From Curtobacterium sp. MCSS17_015 (GTDB lineage Bacteria; Actinomycetota; Actinomycetes; Actinomycetales; Microbacteriaceae): a stretch of 64,000 bases of DNA. Made by a program: the position numbers and the translations under genes. The DNA lies in the NCBI RefSeq assembly GCF_003234265.2, contig NZ_CP126256.1:744001-808000 (forward strand), in the 5' to 3' direction. The notes beneath the pieces were generated by a model. The model was given only the letters and a program-made list of their open reading frames with translations, made no database searches and was not told where the DNA came from. The first letter of the stretch is position 1. Each line of letters starts with the position of its first letter. Shown in pieces: positions 35,622 to 44,746 of the stretch.

Positions 35622-36944
35622 GTGGTCGGGATCGGGAGTGCGCTGACGAACCTCCGGGATGCGCTGCGGCGCCCCGAGGCCCACGTCGAGGTCATCGACG
35701 GTGAGACCGTCCCCGTCGGCATGCTGCTCGGCACGCTCGGCGCCCTGCTCCTCGACGCCGGCAGCTCCGTCACGGACGTCCGCTCGGCGCTCGAGAAGGC
35801 CCGCGACTCGGCCGGGGTCGGCGACGGACTCGCCATCGGGGTGCTGCCCGCGCTCGTCATCGTCAGCGAGACCGCGACCGGTGCCGCCACCATCGTCAAC
35901 GCCGAGGGCATCGAGCTCTCGTTCCGCCAGTCCGCCCGCGCGAACCGTCTCGTGCTCGGCCTGGAGCGCGGCGCGATCGCCCTCGCCGAGATACCCGCCC
36001 GGGTCCGGAGCATCCGGCAGGGGACCCGGCCGCCGGCCCCGGTGCCGTGGGTGCTCGGCAACGCGCTCACGTCGGCCGGGCTCGCCGTGGTGTTCCGCTG
36101 CCCGTGGTGGGCGGTCCTCCTCGCGCTCGTCGTCGGAGCGCTCGTCGGGGTGATCGGTCTGCTGCTGCGGCGCTTCCGCGAGGCCGTGGCCGTCGTCCCG
36201 TTCCTCGCGGCCTTCTGCTCGACGGCCGTGGTGGGACTCGTGGCCGCCGGCACCGGGTTCGACCACGTCCCGCTCTACGCGGTGTGCGCCCCGGTCGCGG
36301 TGTTCGTGCCGGGAGCCCTCATCACGAACGCCCTGCTCGAGCTCACCGCCGCCGACATCGTGACCGGTTCCGCCCGGCTCATGCAGGGCCTCATCATGCT
36401 CGGCTTCATGGCCGCGGGGATCGCTGCGGGGAGCGCGGTGACCGGGCTCCGTGTCGATCCGACCTCCGCGGCGCTCGTCGGTGAGGTCGCCGGGATCGGG
36501 ACCGACCGTGCCGGCTGGGAGGCCGTCCCGGCGCTCTGGGCGTCCTGGGTCGCCGTCGTGGTCCTCGCGACCGGCATCAGCCTGGTGTTCGGCTCCGGCT
36601 GGCGGCTCACGGCGGCGTCGGTGGTCGTCATGGTCACCGCCTATGCGCTGGTGTCATGGCTCACGCCGTTCAGCGGCAGCGTCGTCGCGACCGGCCTCGC
36701 CGCGGCGCTGCTGTTCGTCGCGACCCGCGTCCTCGAGCGGATCGTGCCGGTGGTCCCGGCGACGGTGTCGTTCCGCCCGGCGTTCCTGCTGCTCGTGCCC
36801 GGCACGGTCGGGCTGGTCGCGGTCGCGACCTTCGACGCGGCGGCCCTCGCGACGCCGCTGGCGACCTTCGTCAGTCTCTGCGTCGGGACGAAGATCGGCG
36901 GCCTGCTGCCCGGTCTGTTCGCCCGGTCCGCCCCGACCTCCTGA
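35622..36944 (+). CDS. thrE: Threonine/serine exporter family protein (ThrE-like, fused domains)
   Basis: 440 aa. The N-terminal cytoplasmic ThrE domain (VPVGMLLGTLGALLLDAGSS near residue 30) is followed by about ten membrane helices with PFLAAFCSTAVVGLVAAGTG and VFVPGALITNALLELTAADI (about 225-244). Both halves of the exporter (DUF1212 and DUF3815 type) are in one chain, as in Corynebacterium ThrE. TACGCT (35610-35615) lies exactly 6 nt before the GTG; the -35 position falls within the duplicated tRNA end. Confidence 0.92.
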   Translation: MVGIGSALTNLRDALRRPEAHVEVIDGETVPVGMLLGTLGALLLDAGSSVTDVRSALEKARDSAGVGDGLAIGVLPALVIVSETATGAATIVNAEGIELSFRQSARANRLVLGLERGAIALAEIPARVRSIRQGTRPPAPVPWVLGNALTSAGLAVVFRCPWWAVLLALVVGALVGVIGLLLRRFREAVAVVPFLAAFCSTAVVGLVAAGTGFDHVPLYAVCAPVAVFVPGALITNALLELTAADIVTGSARLMQGLIMLGFMAAGIAAGSAVTGLRVDPTSAALVGEVAGIGTDRAGWEAVPALWASWVAVVVLATGISLVFGSGWRLTAASVVVMVTAYALVSWLTPFSGSVVATGLAAALLFVATRVLERIVPVVPATVSFRPAFLLLVPGTVGLVAVATFDAAALATPLATFVSLCVGTKIGGLLPGLFARSAPTS

Positions 36945-36959
36945 CGGGCCTCCGTCCGG

Positions 36960-36978
36960 TCCGGCCGGCGGGGCCGGA
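36960..36978. terminator. Hairpin between convergent thrE and the Ig-like gene
   Basis: TCCGGCC (36960-36966), 5-nt loop, GGCCGGA (36972-36978), perfect 7-bp stem filling the gap between the two stop codons. Confidence 0.6.
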
Positions 36979-39375
36979 TCAGGGAGTCTGCGCGCCCTCC
37001 TGGTGCCGGAGCCAGACCCACGCGGCCGCTCCGAGGACGACGAGGACCGCGATGCCCGAAGCCATCGCGGCGACCGGCACGTGTGTCCCGGTCGGGCCGG
37101 AGTAGACCGCGGCGGCGAGCCCGACGGCCACCGCCGCGAGGGCCGCGTACCGCGGACGGGAGACGGACGCGAGCGCGGCTCCCGCCGAGCCGCGCAGGGG
37201 GAGGAGCGTCACGACGAGCGAGCCGAGGGCGCCGACGCAGAGCGTGCTCGCGAACTCGGACGCGAGCGAGCCGGCGAAGCCCGCACTCGGGGTCACGCTG
37301 TGGAGCACCCAGCCGGCGGCCGCGATCACGAGCAGTGTCACCGAACGCCAGGTCGCGCTCCGGGCACACGCGGCGACGCCGTTGCCGAGCCGCATCGCTG
37401 CGGTGTCGACGTCCGTGCGTCCGACCGGGACGAGGAGGACGCCGACGACGAGGGCGGGGGAGAGGTCCGCGACGCGGGTCAGGCCGCTCGCGACGACCGC
37501 GGCGAGCACGAGCCAGGGCGAGACGCGGAACGTGACGGCCCGTCGGTCCTCGCCCGCGGCCCACCGAGCGGCGAGCACGACGCCGGCCGTGAGCACGGCG
37601 ACCCCGGCGACGACGCCGAGGGCGAGGCGGACGTACCGGGCCTCGAGCGCGATGCCGGTGCTCAGCAGTGCGAGCAGTCCCGCGAGGGCGACCCCGATGC
37701 CGACGGAGGCCCAGGCCGGCAGGGCGTCGTCGCCGCGGGTGCGCTCGGACCGGGGCCGGTTCCGGCCGGTGAACCGGGAGGCAGGGCCCGGTGCCCGGAC
37801 GCGGAGGGCCCCGGCGAGGGCCCGGACCGGACCGGCGACGAGCAGGAGGAACGCCACGGCGGCACCGGCGGCGATCGCGAGCGTGCGCCACGAGAACGAG
37901 GACTGGATCGTCGGCACCGCGTGGTCGTAGGTCGTGGCGATCGACCAGTCGCCCGCGGGCCCGGACCAGTCCGGCCGCCCGCCGTGTCCACCGTCGGTCC
38001 CGCCACCGGGCAGTCCGCCTGCCGACCCCCGGTCGTCACCGCCGTCGGGACCGCTCCCCGCGCCGCGGCCGGCTGCGCCACCGCGGCCGGTCCCGTCCCC
38101 GGCACCGGCTCCCGGCGTGGTGCCGGTCGTCGGACCCCGACCGGACGAGGGTGCTCCGGAGGCGTCGCTCGCGCCGGTCGGTCCGCCGGAGCCCGCAGCG
38201 GACGGACCGCCCACCCGGACGGTCACCGCGGACGCCGACCGGGAGGTGTTGCCGGCCACGTCCTGCGCACCCGCGCCGACGCGGTGCGACCCGGGCCGCA
38301 ACACGTCCGCGACGCGGCACGACCAGGAGCCGGCGGTGGTGACCTCCGAGCGGCACACCGCCACGTCGTCGACGTAGGCGGTCACGATGGTGCCCGCCTC
38401 GGCGCTGCCGGCGATGCGCAGCGAGCGTGCATCGACCCGCGAGGCAGCGGCCGGCGTGCTGATGCGCGGCGCCGCCGGCGGGGTCCGGTCGATCGTGACG
38501 CTCCTCGGTGCGGAGACCGCGCTGCGGAGGTCGGAGCGGTAGCCGTCCGCCGTGCTGGCGGTCTGGGTGGCCGTGACGGTGAAGGTGCCGTCCGCCGGCG
38601 CACCGGGGCCGACACCCCACGAGACGTGCCAGGTGCCGGTGGGGCCGACCGTCGCGGTGCGCACCGCGGGGCTCCCGGCGCGGGTCACCGTCACGGTCGC
38701 ACCGGCCCGCCCGGTGCCGGCGACGGCACCCGTGGTCGGCTGTCGCGTCGCGACGACCGGCGGCACGATGACGTCCGACGGGGCTGCGTCGACGCTCGGG
38801 AGGGAGGACGTCGTCGTGTCGAGGACGGTGAAGACCTGGGCCGGACCGGAGTGCACGGTCCCGACGCACGACCACGTCCCGTCGGGTCTGGTGGTCGTCC
38901 GGCAGACCGAGGCCGAGGGGACGGCGGGGTCGGCGACGCGGACACCGTGGCCGGGGGTGGCGCGTCCCGAGAAGCGTGCGAGGTCGGTCGTGATGTCACC
39001 AGGGTCGGTGATCGTGGGGGCCGTCGGGGCACCGCTCGACGGAGGGGCGACCGGCGTCCTGGTCGGCGAGGGACTCGGGGCGCCCGGCGCCGGCACCGGG
39101 TTCGCGAAGGTGGGCGGCTGGGTCGGTGCCGGGCTCGTGCCGGCGCCGGGGAGGGTCGACGTGGCAGCCACCGCGGGGACGGCGTCGAGCGGCAGGAGGA
39201 CGAGCGGCCCGAGGACGAGTCCGGCGGTCACGACGAGCAGGCGGGCGACGCTGCCGCTCGTGCTCCGGCCGCGTCTGCCGGCACCGCCCGGGGTCGTCCG
39301 CGGTCGACGACGGGAGACGTCGCCCCTGCCGTCCCGCTGTCCCACGTCGTCCCCTGCCGTGTCCATCCGGTCCAT
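36979..39375 (-). CDS. Large surface/membrane protein with Ig-like repeats and a polytopic C-terminus
   Basis: About 798 aa, no assigned function. A signal-like helix (about 37-60) leads to a Pro/Thr-rich linker and three repeated Ig-like modules (about 115-170, 195-262 and 280-345), each with a GTWxxxW or GSWSC core and paired Cys in two of them. A Gly/Ser/Pro-rich linker (about 350-440) follows, then about eleven membrane helices to the C-terminus. This outside-Ig plus polytopic plan is unusual. ATG 39375 (MDRMDTAGDD) or 39366 are both possible; neither has a strong ribosome site. Confidence 0.88.
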   Translation of the reverse strand: MDRMDTAGDDVGQRDGRGDVSRRRPRTTPGGAGRRGRSTSGSVARLLVVTAGLVLGPLVLLPLDAVPAVAATSTLPGAGTSPAPTQPPTFANPVPAPGAPSPSPTRTPVAPPSSGAPTAPTITDPGDITTDLARFSGRATPGHGVRVADPAVPSASVCRTTTRPDGTWSCVGTVHSGPAQVFTVLDTTTSSLPSVDAAPSDVIVPPVVATRQPTTGAVAGTGRAGATVTVTRAGSPAVRTATVGPTGTWHVSWGVGPGAPADGTFTVTATQTASTADGYRSDLRSAVSAPRSVTIDRTPPAAPRISTPAAASRVDARSLRIAGSAEAGTIVTAYVDDVAVCRSEVTTAGSWSCRVADVLRPGSHRVGAGAQDVAGNTSRSASAVTVRVGGPSAAGSGGPTGASDASGAPSSGRGPTTGTTPGAGAGDGTGRGGAAGRGAGSGPDGGDDRGSAGGLPGGGTDGGHGGRPDWSGPAGDWSIATTYDHAVPTIQSSFSWRTLAIAAGAAVAFLLLVAGPVRALAGALRVRAPGPASRFTGRNRPRSERTRGDDALPAWASVGIGVALAGLLALLSTGIALEARYVRLALGVVAGVAVLTAGVVLAARWAAGEDRRAVTFRVSPWLVLAAVVASGLTRVADLSPALVVGVLLVPVGRTDVDTAAMRLGNGVAACARSATWRSVTLLVIAAAGWVLHSVTPSAGFAGSLASEFASTLCVGALGSLVVTLLPLRGSAGAALASVSRPRYAALAAVAVGLAAAVYSGPTGTHVPVAAMASGIAVLVVLGAAAWVWLRHQEGAQTP

Positions 39376-39537
39376 CCCACGTGATCCGGACGCCGGGGTC
39401 AACACCCCGCGCGGTGACCGGTTCGGTTCCGCGCTCGATCGACGTCTCCGCCGGACAGCGCCCGCGAACCCGGTGTGCGGCACTCGGGAATCGCCCGTGA
39501 ACATCGGTCCCCGGCGAAGGCGTCCGGACCTGCTCGG

Positions 39538-39543
39538 TAAGAT
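39538..39543 (+). promoter_or_regulatory. -10 element of lemA
   Basis: TAAGAT about 85 nt before the lemA ATG, with AAAGGAG as ribosome site. The rest of the 252-bp gap 39376-39627 shows only a short GGACC/GGTCC hairpin and no gene. Confidence 0.45.
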
Positions 39544-39627
39544 CGATCCGGACCGTCCTGGTCCGACCCGACGGACCCGCAGGGGTCCGGCACGACCGCG
39601 ACCCGACGCGCAAAGGAGTACGCCCGA

Positions 39628-40209
39628 ATGGACACCGGACTCGTCACGACACTCATCGTGATCGGCGTGGTGGTCGTCGTCCTCGTGGTGATCGGGATCT
39701 GGCTCTGGGTCAGTCACAAGTCCCTCGTGGCGTTGCAGGGTCGGGTGGACAGCGCGTGGTCGGAGATCGCCGAGCAGCTGCAGCAGCGTGCCGAGCTCAT
39801 CCCGACCATCGTCAGCACCGTGCAGGGGTACGCCTCGCACGAGAAGTCCGTGTTCGCTGCGGTGACCGACGCCCGCACCGAGACGCTCGCCGCCGGGGAC
39901 GCCGTCGCGGCCTCCTCCGCCGAAGGACACATGCAGAAGGCGCTCAAGGGCGTCTTCGCCGTCGCGGAGCACTACCCGCAGCTCCAGTCGAGCCAGGCGT
40001 TCCTCGAGCTCCAGTCGCAGCTCGTCTCCACCGAGGACAAGATCCAGTCCGCCCGCCGGCACTACAACGGCGGCGTCCGCGAACTCAACACCAAGGTGAA
40101 GTCGTTCCCCACGTCGACGTTCGCGAAGAGCCGCGGCGTCGGCCCGGCACCGTTCTTCGAGACCGCCGAACCGGCCGCGATCGCCGAACCCCCGCGCGTG
40201 CAGTTCTGA
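39628..40209 (+). CDS. lemA: LemA family protein
   Basis: 193 aa. A single N-terminal membrane helix (TLIVIGVVVVVLVVIGIWLW, about 8-27) is followed by the long helical LemA domain: VDSAWSEIAEQLQQRAELIP (about 41-60) and ENKIQSAR-like EDKIQSARRHYNGGVRELNT. LemA proteins are widespread envelope proteins of unknown biochemical role. The partners often found next to it (TPM-domain or peptidase genes) are absent. AAAGGAG precedes the ATG. Confidence 0.95.
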   Translation: MDTGLVTTLIVIGVVVVVLVVIGIWLWVSHKSLVALQGRVDSAWSEIAEQLQQRAELIPTIVSTVQGYASHEKSVFAAVTDARTETLAAGDAVAASSAEGHMQKALKGVFAVAEHYPQLQSSQAFLELQSQLVSTEDKIQSARRHYNGGVRELNTKVKSFPTSTFAKSRGVGPAPFFETAEPAAIAEPPRVQF

Positions 40210-40239
40210 CGGCGATGCGCCGCCGGCCACCCGGACGGC

Positions 40240-41448
40240 TCAGTGCGGGCGGACGCCCAGCGCTGCGGCCAGTGCCGGTGCCGCCGTCCCGCGGTCGGTG
40301 ACCTCGACGTCCCCGAGCCCCTGCCATGCCGCGGTCCGACGCAGCAGCGCCGCCAGTCGGCCGACGTCCACCACCGAGCCGGGCTCGTGCCACGCGGTGC
40401 GGACGTGGAGCACGCCGCGCTGCCGGTCGCTCTTGAGGTCGACGCGACCCACGAGTGCGTCGTCCTGCAGCACCGGCAGGACGTAGTAGCCGAACACCCG
40501 TTTCGGTGCCGGTGTGTAGATCTCGATCCGGTAGTGGAAGCCGAAGAGTCGCTCGGCGCGCGGGCGGAACCACACGACGGGGTCGAACGGGCTGAGTACC
40601 GCATCGGCATCGATCCGTCGGGGCACCCGGGCGTCGACGTGCATCCATGCCGGGTCCCGCCAGCCCTCGACCGTGACCGGGACGAGTTCCCCGGCGTCCT
40701 GGAGGTCGGTGATCGCCGCGGCGGTGTCGTCCGCACGCAACCGGTGGTGGTCCGCCAGGTCCGCCCGGGTACCGACGCCGACGGCGCGGGCCGACCGGCG
40801 GACGAGTTCCCGAACGGCGTCGGCTCGACCCGGCGCGGTCGCGAAGTACCCGGTCGGCAACACCTGGTCCGGCAACGCGTACACCCGCTCGAAGCCCGCG
40901 CGGCCCGCACTGACGACGTCACCCCAGCGGAAGAGCTGCTCCAGACCGTGCTTGACGTCGCTCCACCCCCACCAGGGACCGCGTCGGACATTCGACTCGT
41001 GCTCGACCGCGCTCGCCGGCATCGGGCCCTCGGCCGCGAGCATCGTCAGGAGCTCGTCACGGACCCGCGCGGTGCGCTCGACCCCGGCCACCCGGTTCGG
41101 TCGTGTCGCATCGCGCTCCCGGTACGCGTCCATCCGCCACCGGAACAGGCGGAGGTCGTCGCGTGGGACGAACGCGGCCTCGTGCGCCCAGTACTCGAGC
41201 CACGGGCTGCGTTGCGTGAGGGTCAACCGGTCCAGGGTCCCCTTGTCGTAGGCGCCGAGCCGGGCGAACAACGGCAGGTAGTGGCTGCGCTCGAAGACGT
41301 TGACGGAGTCGATCTGCAGCAGGCCCAGCCGAGCTGCGCCCGCGGACACCGTCCGTGCCGAGACCGGCTCGAGGCGGGCTCGACCGAACCCCTGGGCAGC
41401 CAGGGCGACACGGCGGGCCTCGGCGGCGGAGAGCGTGGTCCTGACCAT
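40240..41448 (-). CDS. ycaQ: Winged-helix DNA glycosylase, YcaQ/AlkZ family
   Basis: 402 aa. The HTH_42 superfamily forms DNA glycosylases that remove bulky alkylated bases and interstrand crosslinks. The catalytic QxD motif is visible as LLQIDSVN (Gln45, Asp47), the YcaQ-type version (AlkZ has QxQ). Other conserved parts: RSHYLPLFARLG, WLEYWAHEAAFVP and SPFDPVVWFRPRAERLFGFHYRIEIY (about 275-300). The ATG at 41448 is the only in-frame start near the domain edge. It faces lemA tail to tail. Confidence 0.95.
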   Translation of the reverse strand: MVRTTLSAAEARRVALAAQGFGRARLEPVSARTVSAGAARLGLLQIDSVNVFERSHYLPLFARLGAYDKGTLDRLTLTQRSPWLEYWAHEAAFVPRDDLRLFRWRMDAYRERDATRPNRVAGVERTARVRDELLTMLAAEGPMPASAVEHESNVRRGPWWGWSDVKHGLEQLFRWGDVVSAGRAGFERVYALPDQVLPTGYFATAPGRADAVRELVRRSARAVGVGTRADLADHHRLRADDTAAAITDLQDAGELVPVTVEGWRDPAWMHVDARVPRRIDADAVLSPFDPVVWFRPRAERLFGFHYRIEIYTPAPKRVFGYYVLPVLQDDALVGRVDLKSDRQRGVLHVRTAWHEPGSVVDVGRLAALLRRTAAWQGLGDVEVTDRGTAAPALAAALGVRPH

Positions 41449-41542
41449 GGGGGAACGCTACCGAGGGCGGCCGACAGCGTTCCGTCGCCGGACACATGCC
41501 GCGTCCGGTACTCGCCCGGCACGCCGTGGATACAGTGTGCGC

Positions 41543-42799
41543 ATGGCTTGGGGAAAGAAGACGCATCCCGACCCCGTGGTCGAGGACTCGGTGCCGATCG
41601 GCATGCGCATCGCGGGCGCGTTCTCGTGGCGGGTGCTCGCCGTCGCGGGCGTGATCGCGCTCTTCGTCTGGCTGATGACGGTGTTCAGCGACATCCTCAT
41701 CCCCTTCCTGATCGGCATCGTGATCTCCGCGCTGCTCGTGCCGGTCTCGAACTGGCTGCAACGCCACCACGTGCCGAAGTGGCTGGCCATCGTCCTCAGC
41801 CTGCTCGCGGGACTCGCCGCGGTGACGGGCCTGCTCTGGCTCGTCATCGACCAGATCATCGCGTCCTACCCCTCGCTCCGGGACCGCACCGTGTCCCAGT
41901 TCGCCAACGTCCGGGAGCTCGTGCTCACCTCCGGGTTCGGGATCTCACAGGCGGACGTAGACACCTGGATCAACGAGGCGACGAAGTGGGTGCAGGACAA
42001 CACCGGGACGATCCTGTCCGGGGTCGCGAGCGCCGGGTCGAGCGCGACGCACGTGTTCGAGGCGCTCTTCATCATCCTGTTCACCACGATCTTCCTGCTC
42101 GTCGACGGCAAGAACGTCTGGCGCTGGACCGTGCGGCTCTTCCCGCGCAAGGCCCGGGCCACCGTGGACGGGGCGGGCGTCGCGGGCTGGATCACCCTGA
42201 CGAGCTTCATCCGCGTGCAGATCTTCGTGGCGTTCGTCGACGCCGTCGGCATCGGACTCGGCGCGTTCATCGTCGGCCTGTTCTTCGGCGGCATGCCGCT
42301 CATCATCCCGATCGCCGCGATCGTGTTCCTCGGTGCGTTCATCCCCGTCGTCGGTGCCATCGTCACCGGCTTCCTGGCGGTCTTCGTCGCGCTGATCTTC
42401 AACGGTCCGCTCGCGGCGGTCCTGGTGCTCGCGGTCGTCCTGCTCGTCCAGCAGATCGAGGGGCACATCCTGCAGCCGCTCGTCATGGGCAACGCGGTCA
42501 AGGTGCACCCGCTCGCGGTCGTGCTCGGCGTGACCGCGGCCTCCGGGCTGGCCGGCATCGCCGGGGCGTTCTTCGCGGTCCCGCTGATCGCGACGCTCAA
42601 CGCCATGGTGACGACGATCGCCAGCGGCCGGTGGCGCGGGCTCGACTCCGACCACGTGCTCGAGGCCACTCCGAAGCGTGGCCAGCACGGCCGGATCCAG
42701 CTCCTCCGACGGCGCCGTCACCAGGTCGGCGACGACGTGCCGGCACCGGGCAGCGATGCCGAGCCCGCGGCGGAGCCCGGTACCGCCAGCACCAACTGA
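41543..42799 (+). CDS. AI-2E family transporter
   Basis: 418-aa membrane protein with about eight helices. Family marks: LIPFLIGIVISALLVPVSNW (about 52-71), a large extracytoplasmic loop (about 110-165), VQIFVAFVDAVGIGLGAFIV and QQIEGHILQPLVMGNAVKVHP (about 308-328). Members are PerM-like permeases; few are shown to move autoinducer 2, so the substrate is open. The C-terminal ~45 residues are basic then acidic and disordered. TACAGT (41531-41536) sits exactly 6 nt before the ATG. Confidence 0.94.
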   Translation: MAWGKKTHPDPVVEDSVPIGMRIAGAFSWRVLAVAGVIALFVWLMTVFSDILIPFLIGIVISALLVPVSNWLQRHHVPKWLAIVLSLLAGLAAVTGLLWLVIDQIIASYPSLRDRTVSQFANVRELVLTSGFGISQADVDTWINEATKWVQDNTGTILSGVASAGSSATHVFEALFIILFTTIFLLVDGKNVWRWTVRLFPRKARATVDGAGVAGWITLTSFIRVQIFVAFVDAVGIGLGAFIVGLFFGGMPLIIPIAAIVFLGAFIPVVGAIVTGFLAVFVALIFNGPLAAVLVLAVVLLVQQIEGHILQPLVMGNAVKVHPLAVVLGVTAASGLAGIAGAFFAVPLIATLNAMVTTIASGRWRGLDSDHVLEATPKRGQHGRIQLLRRRRHQVGDDVPAPGSDAEPAAEPGTASTN

Positions 42800-42845
42800 G
42801 CGTCACGTGGCACCCGACCGCGCCGTGACCGACGATGATGGGACC

Positions 42846-44090
42846 GTGACCGACACGACTGCGCCCCCGATCCCGACGCTCGCCGACATCGAGGCCGCGC
42901 GCGAGACGATCGCCGGAGTCGCACGGGTCACCCCGATGGAGACGTCGAAGTTCCTCGAAGGGCTGCTCGGCTCGCCCGTGCACCTCAAGTGCGAGAACCT
43001 GCAGCGCACCGGTGCGTACAAGGTGCGCGGCGCCTACAACCGGCTGTCGACACTGTCCCCGGAGCAGCGGGAGGCCGGGGTCGTCGCCGCCAGCGCCGGC
43101 AACCACGCGCAGGGGGTCGCGTTCGCCGCACGCGAGCTCGGCATCCCCGCCACGATCTTCACCCCCGTCGGCGTCGCCCTGCCGAAGCTGCAGGCCACGC
43201 GCCGGTACGGGGCCGACGTCGTGCTCCGCGGGCACTCGGTGGAGGAGGCGCTCTCGGCCGCCAAGGACTTCGCCACCCGGACCGGAGCGGTCTTCATCCC
43301 GCCGTTCGACCACCCCGCGGTCATCGCCGGTCAGGGCACGCTCGGCCTCGAGATGCTCGACCAGGTGCCCGACGTCGACACCGTCGTCGTGCCGATCGGT
43401 GGTGGCGGCGTCATCTCCGGCATCGCGATCGCCGTGAAGGGGATGGCCGAGCGCCTCGGTCGGGACATCCGGGTGATCGGCGTGCAGGCCGAGAACGCCG
43501 CGGCCTACCCGTCATCGATCGAGGCGGGGGAGCCGGTGACGATCACGACGACGCCGACCATCGCGGACGGGATCGCCGTGGCCCGTCCGGGCGACATGAA
43601 CTTCCCGATCATCCGCGACCTCGTCGACGACATCGTCACGGTCTCCGACGACGACGTCGCACGGGCCCTGCTCGTGCTCCTCGAGCGCGCGAAGCTCGTG
43701 GTGGAGGCTGCCGGGGCCGTCGGGGTCGCCGCCATCATGTCCGGCGCGGTGCACGACACCGGGCGGACCGTGGTGCTGCTGAGCGGCGGCAACATCGACC
43801 CGCTCATGATGGAGCGGATCATCACACGCGGCTTGGTCGCCGCGTCCCGGTACATCGGCATCCGCATCATGCTGCCGGACCGTCCCGGGCAGCTCGCCCG
43901 CGTCTCGCAGATCATCTCGGACGCCGGCGCGAACGTCGTCGAGGTCCTGCACACCCGTCACGGCCAGGGACTCGTCATCAGCGAGGTCGCACTCGACCTG
44001 TCGATCGAGGCGCGCGGCCCCGGCCACGCCGACGAGGTGATGGCCCGTCTGCAGGAGGCCGGCTTCCGTCCGGAGCAGCTCACGAACTGA
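42846..44090 (+). CDS. ilvA: Threonine ammonia-lyase (biosynthetic/catabolic, ACT-containing)
   Basis: PLP enzyme converting threonine to 2-oxobutyrate and ammonia. 414 aa. PLP lysine 59 is in RTGAYKVRGA; the phosphate-binding loop is GGGGVISG (about 181-188); the C-terminal ACT domain (about 335-410) starts IRIMLPDRPGQLARVSQII. Single-ACT enzymes of this length may be TdcB-like or IlvA-like, so the role in isoleucine synthesis is probable but not certain. GATGAT lies 6 nt before the GTG. Confidence 0.95.
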   Translation: MTDTTAPPIPTLADIEAARETIAGVARVTPMETSKFLEGLLGSPVHLKCENLQRTGAYKVRGAYNRLSTLSPEQREAGVVAASAGNHAQGVAFAARELGIPATIFTPVGVALPKLQATRRYGADVVLRGHSVEEALSAAKDFATRTGAVFIPPFDHPAVIAGQGTLGLEMLDQVPDVDTVVVPIGGGGVISGIAIAVKGMAERLGRDIRVIGVQAENAAAYPSSIEAGEPVTITTTPTIADGIAVARPGDMNFPIIRDLVDDIVTVSDDDVARALLVLLERAKLVVEAAGAVGVAAIMSGAVHDTGRTVVLLSGGNIDPLMMERIITRGLVAASRYIGIRIMLPDRPGQLARVSQIISDAGANVVEVLHTRHGQGLVISEVALDLSIEARGPGHADEVMARLQEAGFRPEQLTN

Positions 44091-44200
44091 CCGGTCGCCG
44101 CTCGCCGGAGTGTCAGCGGCGCGCACGGATCGGCCGGCGGGGCGTCAGCGACCCGTGAGGAGCAGCGCCGACGGACGCCACGGGAGCGAGGCTCGTCGGC

Positions 44201-44746
44201 ATGACCCTCACCGCGATCCTCCCGTCGCTCCGGGCGACGATCCCCGACCCGCTCGACGTGGCCGCCTGGCCCGTGCACACCGAGCCGACCTGCGACGACG
44301 TCCGGGTCAGCGCCGTGTCGATGTCACGTCTCGCCGACGTGGCGGGGACACCGTGCGTGCACACGGCCGAGGAGTCACCGCCTCGCTACCGTCCCCGTGA
44401 CTGGGCACCGCGGGGGATGAGCGTCGCGGTCGCGGCGGTGACGGGCGTGCGCCGGACACCGACCGGGCTCGTGCTCGAACTCGACGCCGTGCTGCCCGAC
44501 TGCGCGGTGCTGGACGAGGCACGGCTCATCGGACGCCGCACGACCGCGCCCCGGACGGCGGCCGTGGTCATGGCCCTCCCGGGTGTCGGAGCCGCGACCG
44601 AGGCGTACCCTGCCGCCGGAGACGCCGCCGTGCTCGTGGTGCCGGGCGACGTCGCGGTCGGGGACCTCGTGTGCTTCCCGTGCCGCCGAGCGCTCACGCA
44701 CCGCGAGGTGGCGGCGGTCGTGACGGTCACCGGGGCGTCCCGGTGA
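44201..44746 (+). CDS. Hypothetical protein (181 aa)
   Basis: No family recognised. Predicted soluble, rich in Ala/Val with DWAPRGMSVAVAAVTGVRRT in the middle and Cys residues at about 29, 51, 99, 161 and 164 (the last two as CFPCRR). There is no signal peptide or helix bundle. ATG at 44201 is taken; GAGGCT lies 7 nt upstream. Its stop overlaps the next GTG (GTGA), so the two unknown genes form a coupled pair. Confidence 0.75.
   Translation: MTLTAILPSLRATIPDPLDVAAWPVHTEPTCDDVRVSAVSMSRLADVAGTPCVHTAEESPPRYRPRDWAPRGMSVAVAAVTGVRRTPTGLVLELDAVLPDCAVLDEARLIGRRTTAPRTAAVVMALPGVGAATEAYPAAGDAAVLVVPGDVAVGDLVCFPCRRALTHREVAAVVTVTGASR

Noticed and set aside
41543..42799. Quorum-sensing export system based on the AI-2E family name
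   Set aside because: No luxS or lsr gene is nearby and most members of this permease family are unrelated to autoinducer 2.
36451..42828. Plus-strand open frames of 977 and 861 codons (36451-39384 and 40243-42828)
   Set aside because: Both are shadows crossing the ends of well-supported genes (Ig-like protein, YcaQ, AI-2E permease); composition is dominated by Arg, Gly and Pro.
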